A DNA stretch of 64,000 nt from JBGSTR01 sp963707135 (GTDB taxonomy: Bacteria; Pseudomonadota; Gammaproteobacteria; Chromatiales; Chromatiaceae), in the NCBI GenBank assembly GCA_963707135.1, contig CAVPOY010000020.1:1-64000 (forward strand). Direction: 5' to 3'. The position numbers and the translations under genes were made by a program. The stretch's first letter is position 1. Each line of letters begins with the position of its first letter. The notes under the pieces are model-generated. The model was not told where the DNA came from. It saw nothing but the letters and a program-made list of their open reading frames with translations, and made no database searches. Below are positions 51,607 through 60,676 of the stretch, piece by piece.

Positions 51607-54600
51607 CTACTTCACCAACTCAAGCCGCGGGTGCCGCCGGGCCGGCTCGGGCGGCACCGGCAGCGGCTCGCGCACGTAGGAGACCCTGGTCCCGTCGGAC
51701 CCCAGGAGCTGGATTAGGCGTTTGATCAGGGCGTCGGCGGGCTGAACCCGCCACTCGCCGCCGAGCACCAGGTCCCCAACCGACCCTCGGCGCCGGTAAC
51801 GAAGACGCACCGGCAGGCTACCCGGATAGGCGGCGAGCGTCTCGGCGAGCTGCTCGACCCGGGAGACGCCGTCAGCGTAGGCGCCGGGGTCGGTTAGGTC
51901 GAGCGTCAGGTCCAGGTGATCCGCCGTGGACTCCCGCGCCTGCTCGAACGTACGCACCTCATCGGCGCGCACTGACCAACCGTCGCGGAACTCGTCGTAG
52001 CTCAGGCTGCCGGTGACGGCAAGCACCTGGTCAGGCACCAGGAGGTGCCGGGTCTGCTCGTAGAGCCCCGAGAACACCGCGACCTCGATGCGCCCGGTGC
52101 GGTCGTCGAGAACCACCGAGCCCATTCGCCCACGGACCGTCTTGCCGTGGCGGACGCTGACCACCAGGCCGGCCACGGTGCGCCGATCCCGGTCCCGGTC
52201 TCGCCTGTCCCTGCCGACCGAATCCCGGTCGGTTTCCAGCAGGGCCGCGATGCGGCTGCCGACCATGGCGTCGAGCTCGGCGTCGTAGCGGTCGATGGGG
52301 TGACCCGTGAGATACAGACCCAGGGTCTCCTTCTCTCCCCGCAGACGCTGCTCGTCGTCCCACTCGTCCGGCGCGGCCCCGGTTATCCGCGGATCGGGCT
52401 CCGACGGCGCGGCACGCTCGAGATCGCCGAACAGATCCACCTGGCCGGCGGCGCGGGTCTCGCGCTGCTGCTCGGCCATCTTGATCGCCAGCGGCAGCTG
52501 GGCCATCAGGGTCGCGCGCCCGGGGCCGAGCTCGTCCAGCGACCCGGACCGGATCAGGGCCTCCAGCACGCGGCGGTTCGCCTTGTGCAGGTCGACGCGT
52601 CGGCACAGATCCCAGAGATCGCGGAAGGGCCCGGCACCACGGCGGGCCTCGAGCAAGGCCTCGATGGCGCTCTCCCCAACCCCCTTGATGGCGCCTAGGC
52701 CGTAGACCACGGTACGCCCGTCCGCGACCGTGAAACGGTACTCGGAACGGTTGACGGCGGGGGGCTCGACCCGCAGCCGCATGACGCGGCACTCGTCGAT
52801 CAGGGTCACGACCTTGTCGGTGTTGTCCATGTCGGCGCTCAGCACCGCGGCCATGAAGGCCGCCGGGTAGTGGGCCTTGAGCCACAGGGTCTGGTAGCTG
52901 ACCAGGGCGTAGGCCGCCGAGTGTGACTTGTTGAAACCGTAGCCGGCGAATTTCTCCATCAGATCGAATATGTGCGCCGCCACCCGCGGGTCGACGCCCC
53001 GCCGCTCGGCGCCCTCCTGGAAGATCGCGCGCTGCTTCGCCATCTCCTCGGCCTTCTTCTTGCCCATGGCCCGGCGCAGCAGATCGGCCCCGCCGAGCGA
53101 GTAGCCGGCCAGCACCTGAGCGATCTGCATCACCTGCTCCTGGTAGAGGATGACGCCGTAGGTGGGTTTCAGGATCGGCTCCAGGTCCGGGTGCGGGTAG
53201 GCGACCTCGGCGCGCCCGTGCTTGCGGTTGATGAAGTCGTCGACCATGCCCGACTGCAGGGGACCGGGCCGGAACAGCGCGACCAGCGCGGTGATCTCCT
53301 CGAAGCAGTCCGGCTGCAGCTTCTTGATCAGCTCCTTCATGCCGCGAGACTCGAGCTGGAACACCGCGGTGGTCTCGCAGCGCTTCAGCAGCGCGAAGGC
53401 CGCGGGGTCGCAGGGGTCGACGCGGGCGATGTCCAGGTCCGGCTCGCCGCCCGCCGCGCGCCCGGCGTTGATGGTCTTCAGCGCCCAGTCGATGATGGTC
53501 AGGGTCCTCAGGCCAAGGAAGTCGAACTTCACCAGCCCCGCCTGCTCGACGTCATCCTTGTCGAACTGGGTCACCAGATTCTGGCCTCCCGGCTCGCAGT
53601 ACAGCGGCGCGAAATCGGTCAACACCGTCGGGGCGATGACCACGCCCCCGGCATGCTTGCCGGCGTTTCGTGTCAGGCCCTCGAGCTTGCGGGCCATGTC
53701 GATGAGGCTGCGCACCTCCTCGTCGTCCTCGTAGGCGGCCTTCAGATCATCGCTGTCGGCAAGCGCCTTCTCGAGCGTCATGCCGAGCTCGAAGGGGACC
53801 ATCTTGGCGACCCGGTCGACGAAGCCGTAGGGGTGCCCCATCACGCGGCCGACGTCGCGGACCACGGCCTTCGCGGCCAGGGTGCCGAAGGTGATGATCT
53901 GGGAGACGGCGTCGCGGCCGTAGCGGCCGGCCACATAGTCGATGACGCGGTCGCGGCCCTCCATGCAGAAGTCCACGTCGAAGTCCGGCATCGAGACCCG
54001 CTCGGGGTTCAGGAAGCGCTCGAACAGCAGCTCGTGCTCGATCGGGTCGAGGTCCGTGATCCCGAGCGCGTAGGCTACCAGCGAGCCGGCCCCGGAGCCG
54101 CGTCCCGGTCCGACCGGGATGCCGTTGTCCTTCGCCCAGCGGATGAAGTCCGCGACGATCATGAAGTAGCCCGCGAAGCCCATCTGGGTGATGACGTCGA
54201 GCTCCAGGGCCAGGCGGTCGTCGTAGACCTGCCGGGCCCCGGACGCCGGTTCGCCCCCCGCGTCTGCCGTGTCCAGGGTGTGCGCGAGCCGGCGCTCCAA
54301 ACCCCGGCGCGACTCCTCGCCGAAGTAGGCATCCAGCGTCATGCCCGCGGGAACGGGAAAGTCCGGCAGGAAATTCGCGCCCAGCCTCAGCTCGAGGTTG
54401 CAGCGCTTGGCGATCTCGACCGAGCTCTCGAGCGCCTCGGGGATGTCGGCGAACAGCTCGACCATCTCCTCGGGCGTGCGCAGGTACTGCTCCTCGCTGT
54501 AGCGGCGCGGGCGCCGCGGGTCGTCGAGCGTGCGGCCCTCGTGGATGCAGACCCGGACCTCATGGGCGTCGAAATCCTCGGTCCTCAGGAAACGCACGTC

Positions 54601-55197
54601 ATTGGTCGCCACCACCGGCACACCCTTGCGCGCCGCCAGCTCCACGCTGGCCTCGATGAGCTCGGCCTCCTGCTCCCGCCCCGTGCGCATCAGCTCCAGA
54701 TAGTAGCGATCGCCGAACACCCTCACCCAGCGCTCGAGCAACCGTTCGGCCTCGTCGGCGGTACCGGCGAGCAGCGCCTGGGCGACGTCGCCATGAGTAC
54801 CTCCCGACAGGGCGATCAGGCCGTCCGCCGCCGCCTCCACCCACGCCGGCTCCACCTGGGGCACGCCCAGGTGCTGGCCCTCGACATAGCCGCGCGAGAT
54901 CAGCCGGGTCAGGTTACGGTAGCCCACCGAGTCCCGGACCAGCAGGACGAGCCGGTGCGGCTTGTTTGCGTCCGCGGGGTTGCGCAGCCACAGGTCGGCG
55001 CCGGCAATCGGCTTGATGCCCGCGGCCACGGCGGCCTTGTAGAAGCGCACCAGGCTGAACAGATTGCCCTGGTCCGTGACCGCCACCGCCGGCATGCCGG
55101 CCTTCGCGACGGCCTTGACCAGCGGCTTGATGCGCACCAGGCCATCAACCAGCGAATACTCGGTGTGCAGATGCAGATGTACGAAACGGGGATCCAC
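51607..55197 (-). CDS. dnaE: DNA polymerase III alpha subunit
   Basis: The replicative polymerase (1,196 residues; usual about 1,160). It starts with the PHP domain (FVHLHLHTEYSLVDGLVRI) and carries the catalytic palm motifs GPGRGSGAGSLVAYALGITDLDP and PDFDVDFCMEGRDRVI near 402. It also has the NAGKHAGGVVI and KKKAEEMAKQRAIF regions, a helix-hairpin-helix, and an OB domain (VSVRHGKTVRGRMGSVVLDDRTGRIEV). GTG at 55197 follows GGAGAATGAGAG. Stand-alone gene, correct length, intact. Confidence 0.97.
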   Translation of the reverse strand: MDPRFVHLHLHTEYSLVDGLVRIKPLVKAVAKAGMPAVAVTDQGNLFSLVRFYKAAVAAGIKPIAGADLWLRNPADANKPHRLVLLVRDSVGYRNLTRLISRGYVEGQHLGVPQVEPAWVEAAADGLIALSGGTHGDVAQALLAGTADEAERLLERWVRVFGDRYYLELMRTGREQEAELIEASVELAARKGVPVVATNDVRFLRTEDFDAHEVRVCIHEGRTLDDPRRPRRYSEEQYLRTPEEMVELFADIPEALESSVEIAKRCNLELRLGANFLPDFPVPAGMTLDAYFGEESRRGLERRLAHTLDTADAGGEPASGARQVYDDRLALELDVITQMGFAGYFMIVADFIRWAKDNGIPVGPGRGSGAGSLVAYALGITDLDPIEHELLFERFLNPERVSMPDFDVDFCMEGRDRVIDYVAGRYGRDAVSQIITFGTLAAKAVVRDVGRVMGHPYGFVDRVAKMVPFELGMTLEKALADSDDLKAAYEDDEEVRSLIDMARKLEGLTRNAGKHAGGVVIAPTVLTDFAPLYCEPGGQNLVTQFDKDDVEQAGLVKFDFLGLRTLTIIDWALKTINAGRAAGGEPDLDIARVDPCDPAAFALLKRCETTAVFQLESRGMKELIKKLQPDCFEEITALVALFRPGPLQSGMVDDFINRKHGRAEVAYPHPDLEPILKPTYGVILYQEQVMQIAQVLAGYSLGGADLLRRAMGKKKAEEMAKQRAIFQEGAERRGVDPRVAAHIFDLMEKFAGYGFNKSHSAAYALVSYQTLWLKAHYPAAFMAAVLSADMDNTDKVVTLIDECRVMRLRVEPPAVNRSEYRFTVADGRTVVYGLGAIKGVGESAIEALLEARRGAGPFRDLWDLCRRVDLHKANRRVLEALIRSGSLDELGPGRATLMAQLPLAIKMAEQQRETRAAGQVDLFGDLERAAPSEPDPRITGAAPDEWDDEQRLRGEKETLGLYLTGHPIDRYDAELDAMVGSRIAALLETDRDSVGRDRRDRDRDRRTVAGLVVSVRHGKTVRGRMGSVVLDDRTGRIEVAVFSGLYEQTRHLLVPDQVLAVTGSLSYDEFRDGWSVRADEVRTFEQARESTADHLDLTLDLTDPGAYADGVSRVEQLAETLAAYPGSLPVRLRYRRRGSVGDLVLGGEWRVQPADALIKRLIQLLGSDGTRVSYVREPLPVPPEPARRHPRLELVK

Positions 55198-55473
55198 GGG
55201 ACTCTCATTCTCCGCGACGGGGGCGCCAGTCTAGCAACCCCGGCGAGCCGGCGCAGAGCCCCTTGTCGCTTCCGGCCGCGAAGCGGCCCGCGACGTCCCG
55301 AACGCCGCGAGCGTGTCGCGGAGGGCGAGGAGTACCGGCGGGAGCATAGCCGGGCTATGTAACCGCCGGTTCTACAAAGAAGGTGGGCCTCAAGACGAGT
55401 GGGTTGGTACGAGATCTGAAAAAAATCGCTTAAGCTGTCGGATAGATGTATCGAGTCCTCCGAAACCTCCGCA

Positions 55474-56041
55474 ATGAATCCACATGCCGCCCGAAGGCGA
55501 TCCCTTTACGAGCAGCTGATGGCCCTGCCGGAAGGGCTGACCGGGGAGATCATCAACGGACAGCTCCGCACCCAGCCTCGCCCAACCTGGCGTCATGGCC
55601 TCGCCGGCTCGCGGCTCGGTGCCGATATCGAGGGTCCTTACGGACGGGGGCGTGGCGGACCGGGGGGTTGGTGGATCATCGACGCACCCGAGGTCCACTT
55701 CGTCCTGGATACCGAGGTCACGGTTCCGGATATCGCCGGCTGGCGCAAGGAGCGCATGCCATCCCCGCCGGAAGGACACAAGATACAGGTCGTGCCGGAT
55801 TGGGTTTGCGAGATCTTTTCGCCTGCCACGAAGAGCACGGACCGAGAGGAAAAGATGCCGCTGTACGCGCGCCATGGCGTTTGGTTCGCCTGGCTCGTAG
55901 ACCCGAAGCACACGGACGCTCGAGGCCTATCGACTCGCCGATGCCAATTGGATATCGATAGGCATCTTCCGCGACGACGATAGTGTCTCCATAGCACCAT
56001 TCGACGAGATCGTCATTCGGCTTGCGGACTTGTGGGGGTGA
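55474..56041 (+). CDS. Uma2-family (DUF820) nuclease, frameshifted near the end
   Basis: The first 145 codons encode a Uma2-type restriction-like fold with the active-site pattern WWIIDAPEVHFVLDTEVTVPDIAGWR and PDWVCEIFSPATKSTDREEKMPLYARHGVWFAWLVDPK. One extra base at about 55910 (cacacgg for caccgg) then puts it out of frame. The next frame continues the protein convincingly (TLEAYRLADANWISIGIFRDDDSVSIAPFDEIVIRLADLWG) to TGA at 56041. Uma2 proteins are widespread, abundant in cyanobacteria and others, and of unsettled function. A different Uma2 copy follows at 56207. Confidence 0.75.
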
Positions 56042-56206
56042 GCCCGCCACCCGGCTTGGCCCCCCAAAAATTCAACGAAATGGTCGAAAATGATACGGTG
56101 CTAGAGATACCCAGCCGCGGCGGACCAGATGATCCCCATGGGTTGTCCTTTCATCCCGTGAGCCGGTCGGCAGCAAGACCGTCACCCACTGACCCGGAGG
56201 TCTCCG

Positions 56207-56800
56207 ATGGGATTGCTCCAGCGCGACACCCAGCACCACACGTACGGCGACTATGTCGCCTGGCCAGAGGACGCTCGCTATGAGCTGATCGACGGCGTGG
56301 CGTACCTCATGGGCCCCGCTCCGACGCTGGACCATCAGGACGTGGTCGGCGAGATCTACCTGCAGCTGAGACAGGCCCTGGGCGACCACCCCTGCCGCGT
56401 CTACATCGCCCCGGTGGACGTGCGCCTGCCCAAAGCCGACGAGGCCGACGAGGCAGTCGACACCGTGGTGCAGCCGGACCTGCTGGTGGTCTGCGACCCG
56501 ACCAAGCTCGACCCAGCCGGGGTGCGGGGCGCGCCGGACCTGGTGGTCGAGGTCCTGTCCCCGGGCACCGCAAGCCACGATCACCAACGCAAGCGCCAAG
56601 TCTATGAACGGGCCGGGGTGCGCGAGTACTGGCTGGTTCATCCCGTCGACCGCATGGTCAGCATCTACCGCCTCGAGCAGGGCCAGTTCCACAAGCCCGA
56701 AGTCCAGGAACTGGCGGGCACAACCCCGGTCGGCGTGCTGCCTGGCCTCGCCATCGCCTGGGATGATCTAGTGCGACGGCTGCAGCCGGTGGACCGCTGA
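56207..56800 (+). CDS. Uma2-family (DUF820) nuclease, intact
   Basis: The 197-residue protein has ATG 56207 after a GGAGG site. Uma2 core: RYELIDGVAYLMGPAPTLDHQDVVGEIYLQLRQAL, DTVVQPDLLVVCDPTKLD, GAPDLVVEVLSPGTASHDHQRKRQVYERAGVREYWLVHPVDR. The PDL...EVLSP and K residues form the PD-(D/E)XK-like site. It differs from the upstream copy by more than a third of residues, so the two are not a recent duplication. Confidence 0.9.
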   Translation: MGLLQRDTQHHTYGDYVAWPEDARYELIDGVAYLMGPAPTLDHQDVVGEIYLQLRQALGDHPCRVYIAPVDVRLPKADEADEAVDTVVQPDLLVVCDPTKLDPAGVRGAPDLVVEVLSPGTASHDHQRKRQVYERAGVREYWLVHPVDRMVSIYRLEQGQFHKPEVQELAGTTPVGVLPGLAIAWDDLVRRLQPVDR

Positions 56801-56826
56801 ATCCTCCACCCGGCCCCCTAAGACTG

Positions 56827-57297
56827 TTGGCGATCGACCGGCAGGCGATCGCCCGCGTCGTTGCTCGCTTCGGCCTCGAGCTGACCGAGGTGGCCGACGG
56901 GCACCCGATACCCGGCAGCTTCTGGGGGGACTCCGAGGCCGGGCTGATCGGGTCCCGCCTGTTCGCGCGCCCCGACACGCCGCTTCACTCGCTCCTGCAC
57001 GAGACCTGCCACTATATTTGCCTCGACGCCGCGCGCCGTTCGGCACTGCACACGGACGCCGGCGGCAACGACGCGGAAGAGAACGCCGTCTGTTATCTGC
57101 AGATCCTGCTAGCAGACGAGGTCCCCGGGTTCGGACGCACCCGCGCCTTCAACGACATGGACGCCTGGGGGTACAGCTTTCGCCTGGGATCGGCGCGGGC
57201 CTGGTTCGAGGCCGACGCCGAGGACGCCCGCCAGTGGCTCCGCGACCATGGGCTGATCGACGACCTGGATCGCCCGACCTGGGCCGTGCGCCGCTGA
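56827..57297 (+). CDS. Putative zinc metallopeptidase-like protein (HExxH)
   Basis: The 156-residue protein has HETCH at residues 58-62 (LHSLLHETCHYICLD), a HExxH zinc motif. A downstream acidic helix (DAEENAVCYLQILLAD) could give the third ligand, and FNDMDAWGYSFRLGSARAWFEADAEDARQWL follows. The start is a TTG at 56827, since no closer ATG or GTG precedes the conserved AIDRQAIARVV. The protein is cytoplasmic with no signal peptide. It resembles a proteobacterial family of unknown function; peptidase activity is inferred from the motif alone. Confidence 0.75.
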   Translation: MAIDRQAIARVVARFGLELTEVADGHPIPGSFWGDSEAGLIGSRLFARPDTPLHSLLHETCHYICLDAARRSALHTDAGGNDAEENAVCYLQILLADEVPGFGRTRAFNDMDAWGYSFRLGSARAWFEADAEDARQWLRDHGLIDDLDRPTWAVRR

Positions 57298-57349
57298 GAG
57301 CGGATACCTATAATCCGAGCGTTCACATCGCTCAACGCTGGAGTAACCG

Positions 57350-58227
57350 ATGCCACGCTACCGCCCTCTCATAGGCGCCACCCTCGTCTGGGCGCTACCC
57401 GCCCTCGCATTGGCCTGGACACCTTACGGCCCGCCGCCTTCGGACCCGGCTATCCCGGCGGACCCGGCTATCCCGGCGGTCCGGGCTATCCGGGCGGTTC
57501 CGGCTACCCTTACGGCCCGGGTTACCCGGGCGCCGCCGCAGCGATGCCCGAGCAACCGGCAGGCAACGCTGAACAACCCGGCGCAGAGCAACGGGGCGCG
57601 GAGCAACCCAGTGCGGGTCAGGTCGGCGAGGACCCGGCGACGGTGCAAACCCCTGGTGATACCTGGAGCGACCCCCGCGGCCGCGCCGGCTCGCCCTACG
57701 GCGGCTTCCCGACAGACCCCTGGGGCGAGATGCCGCCAATGGGTCCGCCCCCGGGCTTCGGCGAGCCCCCGCCCTGGTCGAGCCCGAGATCGGCCCCCTG
57801 GTCGGCCCCCGGTTCGACCGGCATGCGCGGCCGCCAGGGCGTCTCGGTCGAGACCACCGACGACGCGTATCTGATCAGCATCGACACCGCCGGCGCGAGC
57901 CCGGAGGGGGTCCAGGTCAGTCCCGCGGGCCGCGGGCTGACGATCTCGCGCAGCACGGACGAGCAGACGGTCCAGGATGACTCTTTTGATGACGGTCGCG
58001 GGTATCGGCGGAGCTTCAGCTTCTCGCGCGGCTCGTCGAGCCGGCGTATCCCCCTGCCGCCGGACGCCGATGTGACCAAGATGACCCGCGAGAACACCGA
58101 CGACGCCGTTCGCCTTCGCATCCCGCGCCTCTCCGGCCAAGGCTCGGACTGGGATCAGGGCTCGCCCTGGGGGCCGAGCGGCAGGTCCGGCGGAGGGTCG
58201 GGTTCGCCCGGCTACCCCAACCAATGA
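57350..58227 (+). CDS. Exported Hsp20/alpha-crystallin-like protein with Gly/Pro-rich N-terminus, frameshifted
   Basis: ATG 57350 starts a signal peptide (MPRYRPLIGATLVWALPALALAWTPYGPP). A missing base near 57435 then breaks the frame; in the next frame the sequence continues AFGPGYPGGPGYPGG...GYPYGPGYPGAAAAMPEQP into the downstream ORF. This gives one ~290-residue protein. Its C-terminal part (GVSVETTDDAYLISIDTAGASPEGVQVSPAGRGLTISRSTDEQ... FSFSRGSSSRRIPLPPDADVTKMTRENTDDAVRLRIPRL) is a small heat-shock (alpha-crystallin) domain. A periplasmic sHSP with a Gly/Pro/Tyr tail is unusual. ATG 57544 would instead give a 227-residue cytosolic form. Confidence 0.75.
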
Positions 58228-58264
58228 GGCGCCGCGGGCGCACCGGCCACGAGAGCACACGAAC

Positions 58265-58678
58265 ATGAGCTTCGAGACACCCCAGGACGCCGAGGACGCC
58301 TTCTACGACGCACTGGAAGCCGGAGACCCGGATGCCATGGCGGAGGTCTGGGAGAAGTCCGCCGAGGTCGCCTGCCTGCTGCCGATGGCGCCGTTCGCCC
58401 AGGGGGCCGAGGTCTCAGAGCTCTGGCGAGCCATGCTTTCGGCGGGGTCCGGGTTCGACATCCAGGTGCGTCATCTGCGCTGGATCGAGGAAGGTGCCAT
58501 CGCGATCCACCTGGTCGAGGAGCAGATCCGCGCTACCGGTAACGGTCAGAAGCCCCCGGCGCTGTACTGCACCAATGTCTATCGCGACGGGCCATCGGGC
58601 TGGCGGATGATCCTGCACCAGAACGCCCCTACCCCGCCGCCGCCCGGCGCCATGCCGCCCGGGCGGCCGGCACCCTGA
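58265..58678 (+). CDS. SnoaL-like/NTF2-fold protein
   Basis: The 137-residue protein begins SFETPQDAEDAFYDALEAGDPDAMAEVWEKSAEVACLLPMAPFAQGAEVSELWRAML, a DUF4440/SnoaL-like cone fold with the helix-W pattern. It continues through the beta sheet to GWRMILHQNAP. Such proteins bind small ligands or act as scaffolds; the ligand is unknown. The 13-residue Pro/Ala C-terminal tail is likely disordered. It follows the Hsp20-like gene by 37 bp on the same strand. Confidence 0.8.
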   Translation: MSFETPQDAEDAFYDALEAGDPDAMAEVWEKSAEVACLLPMAPFAQGAEVSELWRAMLSAGSGFDIQVRHLRWIEEGAIAIHLVEEQIRATGNGQKPPALYCTNVYRDGPSGWRMILHQNAPTPPPPGAMPPGRPAP

Positions 58679-58697
58679 GCCGGATCTGCGCCCAGCG

Positions 58698-60014
58698 ATG
58701 GCCGCCGGAATGCGGGTAAGGCTCAAAGCCCTCGGCTGCCGTCTCAACGAGGCGGAGCTCGAGGGCTGGGCGGAGCGGTTCCAGCATCGGGGCTTCAGCA
58801 TCGCCGGCGACGACGACCCGGCCGATCTGATCGTCGTCAACACCTGCGCGGTGACCCAGGAGGCCGTGCGCAAGTCCCGCAAGCTGCTGCGGCGCAGCCA
58901 GCGCGCCAATCCCCATGCGCGGATCGTGGTCAGCGGCTGCCTGGCCGCGCTCGACGGCGAGGCGTTGGCGCGTGAGTCCGGCATCGACCTGGTGGTCGGC
59001 AACCGGGACAAGGACCGGTTGGTGGAGATCGCCGTCGATGCCCTCGAGCTCCCGGTGATGCCGGAGCTCTCGACCACCGAGCTTGCCAACCCGCTGTTCG
59101 CCCGCGGCCGCCAACGCGCCTTCGTCAAGGTTCAGGACGGCTGCCGTTACCAGTGCAGCTTCTGCGTCACCACCCGCGCCCGCGGCGACGAGCGCAGCCG
59201 CCCGGTGGCCGAGGTGGTCGGTGCAGTCAACCGGCTCGCCCGGACCGGCGTGCAGGAGGTCGTGCTCGCCGGCGTGCATCTGGGCGGCTATGGCAGCGAT
59301 TTGGGAGACGATCCGGGCACGGGCGAGGACCTTACCTCGCTGCTCGGCGCCATCCTCGCCGACACCGACATGCCGCGGGTGAGACTCGGGTCGCTGGAGC
59401 CCTGGGACCTGCCGGAGTCCTTCTGGAGGCTGTTCGAGAACGCGCGGCTGATGCCGCACCTGCACCTGCCGCTACAGAGCGGGTCGGACCGGGTCCTGCG
59501 CCGGATGGCGCGGCGCTGCAAGACCTCGGAGTTTGCGGAGCTTGCCGCATTTGGCCGCGCCGCGGTGCCGGATCTGAACATCACCACCGACATCATCGTC
59601 GGGTTCCCGGGCGAGACCGAAGACGACTGGCGGCGCACGCTCGCGTTCGCCGACGCGATCGGCTTCGGGCACGTCCACATCTTCGCCTACTCCAGGCGAC
59701 CGGGGACCCGGGCCGCGGACATGCCCGGGCAGGTCGATGCGGAGACCAAGAAACGGCGCAGCCGGGAGCTGCACGCGTTGGCCGGACGACTAAAACGTCA
59801 GGTGCTCACCGCCCAGCCCGGCAAGCGGGTGAGCGTGCTCTGTGAAGGCCCGCCGAACGGGGAGCGCGCCGGGCATCTGTTCGGGTATACGCCCAACTAC
59901 CTGCCGCTCTATCTCGAGTCGGACGGCAGCCCGGCCGCCGGCAACCGGATACTCGGCGTTGAAGTAACCGGGCTCGAGCCCGCGGGTGATGCCCTGGTGG
60001 GCCGTCCGCTTTGA
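58698..60014 (+). CDS. mtaB: tRNA methylthiotransferase MtaB-like
   Basis: The 438-residue protein is a radical-SAM methylthiotransferase of the MtaB/e-MTTase class, which methylthiolates t6A at tRNA position 37. It shows the N-terminal UPF0004 domain (RVRLKALGCRLNEAELEGWAERF, IVVNTCAVTQEAVRKSRK, VVSGCLAAL). The radical-SAM cluster motif is CRYQCSFC within VKVQDGCRYQCSFCVTTRARG, followed by TTDIIVGFPGETEDDW and a TRAM-like C-terminus. ATG 58698 or ATG 58710 (RVRLK...) could start it. Confidence 0.88.
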   Translation: MAAGMRVRLKALGCRLNEAELEGWAERFQHRGFSIAGDDDPADLIVVNTCAVTQEAVRKSRKLLRRSQRANPHARIVVSGCLAALDGEALARESGIDLVVGNRDKDRLVEIAVDALELPVMPELSTTELANPLFARGRQRAFVKVQDGCRYQCSFCVTTRARGDERSRPVAEVVGAVNRLARTGVQEVVLAGVHLGGYGSDLGDDPGTGEDLTSLLGAILADTDMPRVRLGSLEPWDLPESFWRLFENARLMPHLHLPLQSGSDRVLRRMARRCKTSEFAELAAFGRAAVPDLNITTDIIVGFPGETEDDWRRTLAFADAIGFGHVHIFAYSRRPGTRAADMPGQVDAETKKRRSRELHALAGRLKRQVLTAQPGKRVSVLCEGPPNGERAGHLFGYTPNYLPLYLESDGSPAAGNRILGVEVTGLEPAGDALVGRPL

Positions 60015-60053
60015 ATCCCCCGGGAAAAGCCGCGGCCTGAGCCGAGGCTCCCC

Positions 60054-60608
60054 TCAGAGCCCTCCCTCCAACTGGGCGGCGCGCTCGGCGCTGATCGCGT
60101 TAGCGATATAGGCCAGCGACAGCCCCAGCTCCCGGGTCCAGCTGAGCTCGATGTGCCAGGCATCGGACGGGTTCCAGACATGCAGGGCCCGCCCGTCGCC
60201 ACGCCGGATCGAGGCCAGCCGCCGTGCCGGCGACGTCGCGTAGTCCGGAAAGCGGCTCTTATCCTCGCCGGGGCCGTACTTTTCGCGCAGCAGGGAGTAG
60301 ATGTCGTCGTAGCGCAGCTGGGTGGACACCTGGTAGGCCCGGACGACCTTGTAGATCCGGTTCAGGAAGGCAAGCACGTAGATCCGGTCGGTCGCCTCCG
60401 GGTAAACGAGCGCCAGGCTATCCCCCTTGTTCTCGCGGGCCACGGGCGGGGGTCCGGCCTGCAGCAGCGCCGCCGCGTCGCCTGCCAGACAGTAGCGGCC
60501 GAAGACCAGCTTCAGGCAGGACTCGTCCGCCAAGGCGCGGCCGGCCGCCAGCACCAGAGCGATCAACAATGACACCGCGGCGACCCGCCGGCCCGCACGT
60601 CCCCCCAT
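60054..60608 (-). CDS. Exported hypothetical protein (184 aa)
   Basis: ATG at 60608 opens a signal peptide (MGGRAGRRVAAVSLLIALVLAAGRALA). The mature part (ESCLKLVFGRYCLAGDAAALLQ...) has two cysteines early and a well-formed mixed region (IYVLAFLNRIYKVVRAYQVSTQLRYDDIYSLLREKYGPGEDKSRF). It ends in ISAERAAQLEGGL. I do not recognise the family. It is convergent with mtaB (39 bp apart) and could be a periplasmic binding or assembly factor. Confidence 0.65.
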   Translation of the reverse strand: MGGRAGRRVAAVSLLIALVLAAGRALADESCLKLVFGRYCLAGDAAALLQAGPPPVARENKGDSLALVYPEATDRIYVLAFLNRIYKVVRAYQVSTQLRYDDIYSLLREKYGPGEDKSRFPDYATSPARRLASIRRGDGRALHVWNPSDAWHIELSWTRELGLSLAYIANAISAERAAQLEGGL

Positions 60609-60676
60609 GGTCTTCCGTCCCTCGTTTTAGTGTCCAGAGAGGATAACCGAAACAGGTTCCGGTCGGCGCCGGCCCC

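Noticed and set aside
52972..55362. A ~800-codon plus-strand open frame
   Set aside because: It is exactly antisense to dnaE and has the composition of a shadow frame.
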